Assembly: GCA_947630315.1 (NCBI GenBank) | Contig: CANRHA010000135.1 | Span: 1 to 5,213 of the forward strand | Length of the DNA stretch: 5,213 nt | DNA from: an uncultured Clostridia bacterium | GTDB lineage: Bacteria; Bacillota; Clostridia; Oscillospirales; Ruminococcaceae | Reading direction: 5' to 3' | In this document: in pieces, positions 1-4,969 of the stretch | Layout: each line of letters opens with the position of its first letter | Position numbering within the stretch: position 1 is the first letter of the stretch | Translations under genes and position numbers: made by a program | The notes under the pieces: generated by a model | Databases searched by the model: none | What the model was told of the DNA's origin: nothing | The model's input: the letters and a program-made list of their open reading frames with translations, nothing else

Positions 1-342
1 GTTATCTCCGCAAAAGAGGCCGTCTCGATGGCAGCCAAACTCCTCAATGAGCATCTTAACTTGTTCGTCAACCTGTCTGAAGACACCGGAGTCGACAAGA
101 TTTTGGCAGAAAAGGACAATAAGTCCAAAGAAAAGGTCCTTGAGATGACCATTGAAGAACTTGACCTTTCGGTGAGATCCTTCAACTGCCTTAAGAGAGC
201 GGGAATAAACACCGTTAACGACCTTATTGAGAAATCGGAAGAAGAAATGATGAAGGTCAGAAACCTCGGAAAGAAGTCGTTCGACGAAGTTAAGGAGAAG
301 CTTCGTTCCCTTGGCTACGAGATGTCTTCATCTGAGGAATGA
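1..342 (+). CDS. rpoA: RNA polymerase alpha subunit, C-terminal part (5' end outside window)
   Basis: This is the last 113 codons of the alpha subunit of RNA polymerase. The frame is open from base 1, so the ATG at 28 is internal and not a start. The first ~40 residues are the end of the N-terminal assembly domain and the acidic/lysine-rich linker. The remainder is the alpha-CTD, which binds UP-element DNA and activators. The helix containing LSVRSFNCLKRAGI has the Arg and Asn of the family's DNA-contacting surface, and NLGKKSFDEVKEKL is the conserved helix-hairpin-helix segment, again with its Gly, Lys and Ser. The protein ends in a short acidic Ser/Glu tail. The gene lies 96 bases upstream of rplQ in the same direction, the usual end of the rpsM-rpsK-rpsD-rpoA-rplQ operon. 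Identification is firm. Confidence 0.97.
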   Translation, partial: VISAKEAVSMAAKLLNEHLNLFVNLSEDTGVDKILAEKDNKSKEKVLEMTIEELDLSVRSFNCLKRAGINTVNDLIEKSEEEMMKVRNLGKKSFDEVKEKLRSLGYEMSSSEE

Positions 343-344
343 CG

Positions 345-408
345 GCGAAAAATTCGCAAAAAATTTAAACCAGAACGCTCAGACTAAAGCTCAATTTAAT
401 ATCTGAGC
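345..408 (+). other. rpoA-rplQ spacer with competing hairpins
   Basis: The 96-base spacer between rpoA and rplQ holds a small hairpin just after the rpoA stop (GCGAA 345-349 with TTCGC 353-357, followed by an A/T-rich run). It also holds two mutually exclusive stems that share one arm. GCTCAGA (377-383) can pair with TCTGAGC (402-408), while AGCTCA (388-393) can pair with TGAGCT (404-409). This is visible in the sequence. A role in mRNA processing or in setting L17 output relative to alpha is only a possibility. Confidence 0.35.
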
Positions 409-438
409 TCTGACTTCTAACAAAAGGAGTTGAATAAC

Positions 439-780
439 ATGCCGGGAGCAAGAAAATTAGGCAGAACTACCGATCAGAGAAAGGCTATGCTCCGCGCGAT
501 GGTTACGTTTTTATTTGAAAACGGCAGAATAGAGACCACCGTAACAAGAGCAAAAGAGGTTTCCGCTATGGCGGAGAAGATGATAACGCTTGCAAAGGCG
601 GGCGATCTTCACTCGAAGCGTCAGATTTTTGCCTATGTGACCAAAGAAAGCGTTGCAAAGAAGCTTTCAGATGAGATAGCGCCCAAGTATGCCGACAGAA
701 AAGGCGGCTACACCAGGATCATAAAGACCGGGCCGAGGCGCGGAGACGCAGCCGAAATGGCTATCATCGAATTGGTTTGA
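439..780 (+). CDS. rplQ: 50S ribosomal protein L17
   Basis: This encodes L17 (bL17), a structural protein of the large ribosomal subunit. The N-terminus MPGARKLGRTTDQRKAML is the family signature, followed by the LFENGRIETTVTRAKEV segment, the KMITLAKAGDL helix and the C-terminal GGYTRIIKTGPRRGDAAEMAIIEL signature. At 113 residues it has the normal length for short bacterial L17 proteins. I place the start at ATG 439 and not at the in-frame TTG at 430, because AAAGGAG at 423-429 lies 9 bases upstream of the ATG and overlaps the TTG region. It is the last gene of the alpha operon, after rpoA, and a strong terminator begins 11 bases after its stop codon. Confidence 0.98.
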   Translation: MPGARKLGRTTDQRKAMLRAMVTFLFENGRIETTVTRAKEVSAMAEKMITLAKAGDLHSKRQIFAYVTKESVAKKLSDEIAPKYADRKGGYTRIIKTGPRRGDAAEMAIIELV

Positions 781-791
781 TTTTTACTTTT

Positions 792-826
792 GATCCCCTG
801 CTGCAAAACGCGGCGGGGGATCTTTC
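792..826 (+). terminator. Intrinsic terminator of the rpoA-rplQ operon
   Basis: GATCCCC (792-798) pairs with GGGGATC (816-822). The stem continues inward through 799-804 with 810-815, including two G-U pairs, to a five-base loop at 805-809, giving about 13 pairs. It is followed by TTTCTGTC, a short and interrupted U tract. Its position just after rplQ agrees with the end of the ribosomal operon. Confidence 0.85.
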
Positions 827-945
827 TGTCTATCCGGCTTTTTGAAATCTGCGCCGATTTTCGGCCGATTTTATTTTATCAGCCGGAATATAAAGCCTCA
901 GCGCGGGAAAAATAGCATCAAAACAAAATTAAAGGAGCGGTAATC

Positions 946-1395
946 ATGAAGCTATCGGATACGCAGTACGGCGAGATGGTCAGCGAGGCGTCGGCGCCGT
1001 CGAAGTCGTGGTTCAATATACCAAAGGCGTTTTTTATCGGCGGGCTGATATGTTTAATTGGCCAGGGGATACTTGAAATGTTCAACGCCGCGGGGCTTTC
1101 AAAGGACGAGGCGGGTGCGTTCACCTCGATAACCCTTGTTCTCTGCTCGGCGATACTGACCGCCGTGGGGCTTTATCCAAAGGTTGCGAAGCATGGCGGC
1201 GCGGGAACGCTTGTGCCGATAACCGGGTTTGCGAACGCGGTGGTCTCCCCGGCGATAGAGTTTCGCACCGAGGGCTGGGTTTTAGGCGTAGGCTCAAAGG
1301 TGTTCGCGATCGCCGGGCCGGTTATCCTGTACGGTACTGCCGCGAGCATACTCTACGGGCTGGTCTACTGGGCCTGCGGGCTTATCTTCGGCTGA
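946..1395 (+). CDS. spoVAC: Stage V sporulation protein AC (SpoVAC)
   Basis: This is a small integral membrane protein of the SpoVA family. In spore formers SpoVAC is part of the inner-membrane channel that carries Ca-dipicolinate into the forespore and releases it at germination. The 149-residue length, the ~25-residue polar N-terminus and the blocks KAFFIGGLICLIGQGI (27-42), GGAGTLVPITGFANAVVSPAIE (84-105) and EGWVLGVGSKVFAIAGPVI (109-127) match SpoVAC. SpoVAE is homologous but shorter and lacks the N-terminal extension. Hydrophobic segments lie at roughly 27-47, 58-77, 86-102 and 117-148. AAAGGAG at 931-937 is 8 bases before the ATG. spoVAC is normally followed by spoVAD and spoVAE; here no partner gene follows within the window. 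A forespore sigma-G promoter would be expected, but I found no convincing one upstream. Confidence 0.93.
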   Translation: MKLSDTQYGEMVSEASAPSKSWFNIPKAFFIGGLICLIGQGILEMFNAAGLSKDEAGAFTSITLVLCSAILTAVGLYPKVAKHGGAGTLVPITGFANAVVSPAIEFRTEGWVLGVGSKVFAIAGPVILYGTAASILYGLVYWACGLIFG

Positions 1396-1406
1396 GCGCG
1401 TACCAC

Positions 1407-1499
1407 GGCCCCGGGGCGCAGCCCCCGAGGCTGCCTCCGGCAGCCTCGGCCGCCTGCGGCGGCGGCGCGCGCTTCGCGCGCCGGGCTGCGCCCGGGGCC
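1407..1499. repeat. GC-rich cloverleaf-forming palindromic element
   Basis: Outer arms 1407-1424 (GGCCCCGGGGCGCAGCCC) and 1483-1499 (GGGCTGCGCCCGGGGCC) are inverted repeats with a single bulged G. Between them lie three directly abutting perfect hairpins: 1425-1435 with 1439-1449 (11 pairs, loop TCC), 1450-1454 with 1458-1462 (5 pairs, loop TGC), and 1463-1471 with 1475-1483 (9 pairs, loop CTT). Almost no base at the junction is unpaired. Each outer arm can also form its own small hairpin (GGGG-CGCAG-CCCC at 1413-1425; GGGC-TGC-GCCC at 1483-1493). It lies after spoVAC and could help stop its transcripts, although there is no U tract. It looks like a dispersed intergenic repeat or MITE-like element; that is inference. 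It is not a tRNA. Confidence 0.8.
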
Positions 1500-1522
1500 T
1501 CGGCAGGAGCAGAAGCCTTCGG

Positions 1523-1535
1523 CGCGCACCGCGCG
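1523..1535. repeat. Small GC hairpin downstream of the cloverleaf
   Basis: CGCGC (1523-1527) and GCGCG (1531-1535) form a 5-pair stem with an ACC loop. It is a minor structure in the same non-coding GC-rich block and may be a degenerate part of the neighbouring element. Confidence 0.35.
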
Positions 1536-1568
1536 AAAGCCTTATTTACCCGCGCAGCTCTCTCAGGG

Positions 1569-1623
1569 GCACCCGCCCTGCCCATATCCTACAGCGCAAG
1601 GCTCCCTTAAGCGCACCCGCCCT
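1569..1623 (+). repeat. Direct repeat of an 11-mer, GCACCCGCCCT
   Basis: GCACCCGCCCT occurs at 1569-1579 and again at 1613-1623, 44 bases apart, in otherwise featureless non-coding sequence between the cloverleaf and the promoter. No function is evident. Such copies suggest layered or decayed repeat insertions. Confidence 0.45.
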
Positions 1624-1640
1624 TCTTCTTATGCTGCCCT

Positions 1641-1668
1641 CTATCTTCTATCATCTATCTTCTATCAT
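1641..1668 (+). repeat. Perfect tandem repeat, two 14-base units
   Basis: The unit CTATCTTCTATCAT occurs twice head to tail (1641-1654 and 1655-1668) and is followed by a further CT. It is a pure pyrimidine-plus-A tract that stops five bases before the -35 box of the downstream promoter. Its copy number could vary by slippage. Confidence 0.75.
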
Positions 1669-1673
1669 CTAAC

Positions 1674-1702
1674 TTGACAAAACCCTCCCGATGCCTTACA
1701 AT
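1674..1702 (+). promoter_or_regulatory. Sigma-A type promoter for the glycoside hydrolase-like gene
   Basis: A perfect -35 box TTGACA at 1674-1679 and a -10 box TACAAT at 1697-1702 are separated by the optimal 17 bases. Transcription would start near 1709 and give a leader of roughly 26 bases that contains the AAAGGAG ribosome binding site (1720-1726). I see no clear operator palindrome, so it reads as a strong housekeeping promoter. Confidence 0.85.
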
Positions 1703-1734
1703 GTCACTAAGGACGCGCGAAAGGAGAATCACAT

Positions 1735-3165
1735 ATGGAATATAAAATTTACTCGCTTCACATGGGCAAGGCCCACTGTGCGGTCGATCTCGGCGACGGA
1801 AGCGAAAGGGGCGAATACGTCGGCCAGGATTACATACTTCGCAAGCTCGGCAGGCCCCACCGCGGCATAAATCTCATGTACTGCTACTATCCCCTTGACG
1901 AGGGCTGGCCGGAGCGCGCTTCGGTTGCTTTTCCGCCTACGGATAAAACCAACGCGTGGGGATACCCCTATGACGACTACTTCCCGTACAGGGGCGGCCT
2001 GAACGGCGATAAGAACGCCGAGGTATTCGAGCAGATGCGCGACATACGCCGCCACGGCCAGGATATAGTTTTTACGCTTACCGTCGATCCTCATGTTTCG
2101 GACGATCATCTTATAGCCATAGCCGAGGACCTAAAGCCGTTCGGCAGGGTGCTTATGAGGATAAACCACGAGGCCACGGGCAGCTGGTTCAGCTTCAACA
2201 AGCGCTGCACCTATAAAGAGGTTGCGGATTTCTTTACAAGATTTGCAAAAATCATTCACAAGCACGCTCCGAACGTAAAGACAATACTATGCGCGGGGTG
2301 TGTTGAAAAGCATACCGGCGGCAAGATAGAGATGGAAGAGCTGTTTTTGGAGGCCGCCAAGGAGACCGACATCTGGTCGCTCGACAAGTATTTCAGCCTT
2401 CATTACGGCTACCCCAACGATATAGCCGAAAAGGGCGGGGGATCATATACATACAGCGGTAACGGCCCCGTATGGGATTCCGCCAAGGCGACTATCGAGC
2501 GCTACCGCGAGATAACCGGCCAGGATAAGCCGCTTGTGATGAGCGAGCTGAACACCGACGGCGACGTTACCGGGCCTTACGATCAGGCAAAAATGGTAAA
2601 GGCGTTCTGCGACCGACTTGCCGATGAAAAGGCCGATTGGCTTTCGGCGTTCACGTTTTACCAGTTCCGCGATCAGGGCCGGCTGGGGCTTGAATGGGAG
2701 GATCCGAACGACAAATCTGTCGGCGTTGAGCTGCCGATGCTTAGCGCGTATAAAGAGGTCATCAACCGCGACTGGTTCAAGCCCGAAATGACGGTAGGCG
2801 AGGAGATAGCCCTGCCGGCAAAGCTTCGCTGGGGCGGCTCCGAGGACGCCGAGGGCATAGCTGTGCCGATACACTTTGACGGCGATCCCGTATTCTGCGA
2901 GCTTTTCTTCAAAAACGACGACAACCTCATGATAGAGATAAACGGCCGCTGGTTCTACAAGGCCCCCGAGACCAAATTTGTCGATCTGATGCCGGCGTTC
3001 TTTGAAAACCGCCTCTCGGGCGAGAAGGATCTGGTCATGAAGATATTCGCCCCTCCGGCGAGCGGCGAAAACGATATCCCCGGCAGCACCGACACCTATT
3101 CGACCGTCACCGAGCTTCCCGATATAAGGATACGCTACGAGGCGGTAGTTCCGTTCACGTATTGA
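1735..3165 (+). CDS. Glycoside hydrolase-like protein, GH26/clan GH-A type TIM barrel
   Basis: This is a 476-residue protein that I read as a glycoside hydrolase of the TIM-barrel clan GH-A, closest in motif style to GH26 (beta-mannanase and related). The segment VLMRINHEATGSWF (139-152) resembles the GH26 strand-4 motif, with His145 followed by candidate acid/base Glu146 and an aromatic Trp151. PLVMSELNTDG (266-276) resembles the strand-7 nucleophile site, with Glu271. The barrel probably covers residues 1 to ~345; residues ~350-476 look like a beta-rich accessory domain. There is no signal peptide or membrane segment, so it is probably cytoplasmic and would act on imported oligosaccharides. 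The start is set by AAAGGAG at 1720-1726, 8 bases upstream of the ATG. It is monocistronic, with its own promoter and a terminator shared with the convergent fba region. The family assignment is tentative and the substrate is unknown. Confidence 0.65.
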   Translation: MEYKIYSLHMGKAHCAVDLGDGSERGEYVGQDYILRKLGRPHRGINLMYCYYPLDEGWPERASVAFPPTDKTNAWGYPYDDYFPYRGGLNGDKNAEVFEQMRDIRRHGQDIVFTLTVDPHVSDDHLIAIAEDLKPFGRVLMRINHEATGSWFSFNKRCTYKEVADFFTRFAKIIHKHAPNVKTILCAGCVEKHTGGKIEMEELFLEAAKETDIWSLDKYFSLHYGYPNDIAEKGGGSYTYSGNGPVWDSAKATIERYREITGQDKPLVMSELNTDGDVTGPYDQAKMVKAFCDRLADEKADWLSAFTFYQFRDQGRLGLEWEDPNDKSVGVELPMLSAYKEVINRDWFKPEMTVGEEIALPAKLRWGGSEDAEGIAVPIHFDGDPVFCELFFKNDDNLMIEINGRWFYKAPETKFVDLMPAFFENRLSGEKDLVMKIFAPPASGENDIPGSTDTYSTVTELPDIRIRYEAVVPFTY

Positions 3166-3207
3166 GCAGGGGCAGAAATCGCAATATCCCGAAAATAAGT
3201 TGCAAAC

Positions 3208-3243
3208 AAAAAGCAGACGAAAACCGTCTGCTTTTGCTGTTTT
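3208..3243. terminator. Bidirectional intrinsic terminator between convergent transcription units
   Basis: AAAAGCAGACG (3209-3219) and CGTCTGCTTTT (3225-3235) form a perfect 11-pair stem with a five-base loop. Read on the plus strand it ends the glycoside hydrolase-like gene (stop at 3165) with TTTTGCTGTTTT. Read on the minus strand it has the better tail, TTTTTGTTTG, and lies just after the stop codon of the displaced fba tail (3257-3259). That placement suggests it was the original terminator of fba. Confidence 0.88.
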
Positions 3244-3253
3244 ATTCCGCGGG

Positions 3254-3352
3254 GTATCACGCTTTTCCTATGCAGCCGAAGATCTCCGTCTTCTCCTTGA
3301 CTGTCGCCTTGATGGCTTCGCAGCCGGGGGCGAGCGCCTTTCTCGGGTCGAA
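3254..3352. repeat. Direct repeat copy 1 (left flank of the two-gene cassette)
   Basis: These 99 bases align without gaps to 4871-4969 at a constant offset of 1617 bases, with five mismatches (about 95% identity). Identity begins three bases past the fba stop codon. Beyond 3352 there is a gap of five bases relative to copy 2, then a short further match (TGCCTA, 3353-3358) before similarity is lost around 3363. Confidence 0.93.
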
Positions 3353-3363
3353 TGCCTATAATG
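3257..3363 (-). pseudogene. Displaced 3' end of fba (class II aldolase tail fragment)
   Basis: Read on the minus strand this encodes the last ~31 residues of fructose-bisphosphate aldolase, from FDPRKALAPGCE through FGCIGKA to a TGA at 3257-3259. The frame and stop are intact, but nothing upstream supports a complete gene: homology breaks up at 3352-3363 with a 5-base deletion. Of five base differences from the live fba tail, three are silent and two change residues (Val to Ala and Met to Thr). It keeps the downstream terminator that the live copy lacks, so I infer it is the old gene end left after insertion of the cassette. Confidence 0.85.
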
Positions 3364-3396
3364 ACGCGCAATTATAGCACTAATGAAGCATAAATA

Positions 3397-4128
3397 TTAT
3401 TCTTCGCTCGGTCCGTGCGAATTAGCAAACGACTCTTCTGATTTTTCACTTACCCATGCCAGCATATCCCCGTATTCCAGTTCGCCGGTAATGTAATACA
3501 AGCACTCGCCGTTTATATCTTCGACATATATTTCACATTTGTCAATAGCTTCAAACTGCTTTTGATAAATCTGAATCTGTCTATAAAGACTATCGGCGTT
3601 TGACGTATGGCTGGCGCTCTCATCTGTGACCTTGACCACTATGTTTTTCTTCGTGCCGTCAAGATAACTTTCAAGCTTAATTGAATCAATATTGTCAAAA
3701 CTGTTTTTTGCTAATACTGTCACATCATCAATTATAGATTGGTCGGTCTTTTCGACGATCGGTGAGCTCACATTGACGGTTTCGTCGCTGAGAACTTTTC
3801 CTTCCGGAGTTTTCACAACGATTTCTACGAGATTTACAACGCCATCAACTTTTTTGGCGTGGATAGCCTCATAAACAGCCTCGATCGCCTTTACGTCCTC
3901 AAGAGTGCAGCGGTTCTTATCATTTGATTGAAGCTCCACATACATCTTGCCGTTTTGTAATGATACCTTCGTATAATTTACGTTTTCCGATTTGAAATAA
4001 TCTTCAACGGCATTTACCGACTTTTCTTCAGCACTGACATTTGAAGACAGAGTAACTGCAAGGACGATTATTAAAATTACCGCCAAAACAACTATAGCCG
4101 CTTTTTTCAAATTTATATGAATAGTCAT
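3397..4128 (-). CDS. Exported or membrane-anchored protein of unknown function with two similar halves
   Basis: I do not recognise this 243-residue protein. The N-terminus has lysines at 8-9 and then a hydrophobic stretch at ~10-28, ending in NVSAEE. This is either a signal peptide cut after Ala33 or a single membrane anchor with the rest outside. The mature part appears to contain two copies of a helix-strand-helix-strand unit: residues ~40-116 and ~134-216. Each has a strand (KVSLQNGKMYVELQS; KLESYLDGTKKNIVVKV), a helix (LEDVKAIEAVYEAI; NADSLYRQIQIYQKQFEAI) and a closing strand with an Asn-Gly or Glu-Gly turn. The tail is acidic. GGAGG at 4136-4140 lies 7 bases upstream of the ATG and directly abuts the stop codon of the preceding gene, so the two are cotranscribed and probably translationally coupled. 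The duplication is judged by eye only. Confidence 0.8.
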   Translation of the reverse strand: MTIHINLKKAAIVVLAVILIIVLAVTLSSNVSAEEKSVNAVEDYFKSENVNYTKVSLQNGKMYVELQSNDKNRCTLEDVKAIEAVYEAIHAKKVDGVVNLVEIVVKTPEGKVLSDETVNVSSPIVEKTDQSIIDDVTVLAKNSFDNIDSIKLESYLDGTKKNIVVKVTDESASHTSNADSLYRQIQIYQKQFEAIDKCEIYVEDINGECLYYITGELEYGDMLAWVSEKSEESFANSHGPSEE

Positions 4129-4140
4129 CGTTTTTCCTCC

Positions 4141-4854
4141 TTAATCTTTAACCGGGCCATAAACTTTAAAATTATTAGCGGATCCCGATACCTCATATGG
4201 GGGTTCTATATTCGGCATTACAGTGTTGGCGTGCCATTTTCCGTCAGAGCTATCATAATACATAACGCCCGAAAAATCAAACGGGCCCATTTGAATGCCT
4301 TCTTTATGTAACTCTGCTTTTACCTGAACGCCATTTGAATTTGCCGTAGAAAGCGCGGCGCTTACAAGCACCTTTCCCGTACTTGAACCGTTTTCGGCAA
4401 AACATGCCTGCCATTTTCCGCTGCTTTCGTTATATTGAATCCAATATGTACTTTGATTACCCAAGGAAATAGATTGCGGCTCATGAATTTCATATACTCC
4501 ATTTAAAAAATATTCATAATAAAGCTTGAAACTGCTGTATCCCGAATAATATCTGACTCCTGTCCGGACCCAGTGTTTGTTGTCGTCTTGATTCGTTGAG
4601 ACCCATGCAGATTCCCCGCTGCCGGAAACGTCAGGTAAGGATTCAGGCAGCGTAATTTTTGCATAAATGCCCTTATAATTTGGACCGGTCAGCGTAACGC
4701 CTGCATAAAAACGGTATTCGTCCGAATCATCAAAAACGCTTTGAGAAGTCGACTTACTTTTTGCGGTCGACGCAAAAGACGCCTGAGTAAGGCAGAGTAC
4801 TGAAAATACCAGCGCCACAACGGTCATCATGTGTTTTGAAGCGGATTTAAACAT
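4141..4854 (-). CDS. Secreted beta-rich protein of unknown function
   Basis: This 237-residue protein begins with a clear signal peptide: lysines at 3 and 7, a hydrophobic core at ~9-23 and a probable cut after SFA (Ala28). A Ser/Thr/Lys-rich linker follows. The mature part is full of aromatic, Gly and Ser residues and alternating strand patterns. Residues ~48-155 (YAGVTLTGPNYKGIYAKITL, then ESAWVSTN, HWVRTGVRYYSGY, KLYYEY, ISLGNQSTYWIQYNESSGKW) recall the beta-sandwich layout of eqolisin (G1 peptidase)-like and related secreted domains. The catalytic Gln expected in the G1 family is not evident (WVRTG), so I do not call it a peptidase. AAGGAGA at 4861-4867 sets the start, only 19 bases after the fba stop, so it probably shares the fba transcript. 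It pairs with the exported protein encoded 12 bases downstream. Confidence 0.8.
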   Translation of the reverse strand: MFKSASKHMMTVVALVFSVLCLTQASFASTAKSKSTSQSVFDDSDEYRFYAGVTLTGPNYKGIYAKITLPESLPDVSGSGESAWVSTNQDDNKHWVRTGVRYYSGYSSFKLYYEYFLNGVYEIHEPQSISLGNQSTYWIQYNESSGKWQACFAENGSSTGKVLVSAALSTANSNGVQVKAELHKEGIQMGPFDFSGVMYYDSSDGKWHANTVMPNIEPPYEVSGSANNFKVYGPVKD

Positions 4855-4870
4855 ATATTTTCTCCTTAAT

Positions 4871-4969
4871 GTATCACGCCTTTCCTATGCAGCCGAAGAT
4901 CTCCATCTTCTCCTTGACCGTCGCCTTGATTGCTTCGCAGCCGGGGGCGAGCACCTTTCTCGGGTCGAA
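4871..4969. repeat. Direct repeat copy 2 (right flank, within the live fba 3' end)
   Basis: This is the partner of 3254-3352, with 94 of 99 bases identical. It covers the last ~31 codons and stop of the intact-looking fba gene plus three bases beyond. On its cassette side the homology stops abruptly at 4870/4871, next to the ribosome binding site of the secreted protein gene. Confidence 0.93.

Larger units (their letters stand above)
3254..4969 (-). other. Putative inserted two-gene cassette bounded by fba 3'-end repeats
   Basis: Two genes (4141-4854 and 3397-4128, both minus strand) lie between near-identical copies of the 3' end of fba. The inner sequence is clearly AT-richer than the flanks: 26 of 60 G/C at 3421-3480 against 36 of 60 at 2521-2580. 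Integration into the 3' end of a gene, with the gene end rebuilt by the incoming DNA, leaves exactly this arrangement. Homology-assisted illegitimate recombination or partial duplication would also do so. No integrase, transposase or terminal inverted repeats are visible inside. Confidence 0.6.

Noticed and set aside
430..438. TTG start giving a three-residue longer L17
   Set aside because: The ATG at 439 has AAAGGAG at an ideal distance and yields the family N-terminus MPG-RKLGRT; the TTG follows directly on the Shine-Dalgarno sequence.
886..922. Sigma-G promoter for spoVAC (GAATA at 886-890 and CATCAAA at 916-922)
   Set aside because: The boxes are 25 bases apart where 17-18 are expected, and the -10 match is imperfect.
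918..1124. Minus-strand open frame overlapping spoVAC
   Set aside because: It is antisense to a clearly identified gene and shows no domain.
946..1395. Assignment to SpoVAE and not SpoVAC
   Set aside because: The protein is ~150 residues with a polar N-terminal extension and a VPITGFANAVVSPAIE block, which fits SpoVAC better than the shorter SpoVAE.
1407..1499. tRNA gene, suggested by the cloverleaf shape
   Set aside because: The loops are only three bases, there is no anticodon loop, no T-loop TTCGAATC-like sequence and no CCA-proximal discriminator geometry, and the stem lengths do not fit a tRNA.
1382..1585. Minus-strand open frame across the GC-rich element
   Set aside because: Its Ala/Pro/Gly/Arg composition is what random GC-rich palindromic sequence gives; there is no ribosome binding site or recognisable domain.
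1729..2109. Minus-strand open frame of 126 codons inside the hydrolase gene
   Set aside because: It lies opposite a well-supported gene and has no family motifs; it is a shadow frame.
3357..3362. TATAAT as a -10 box on the plus strand
   Set aside because: No -35 box lies at the right distance, and it would point against the minus-strand genes; it appears to arise by chance at the broken edge of the fba fragment.
3135..3371. Minus-strand 78-codon frame over the fba fragment
   Set aside because: It is in a different frame from the conserved aldolase tail; the conserved frame ends at the TGA at 3257-3259.
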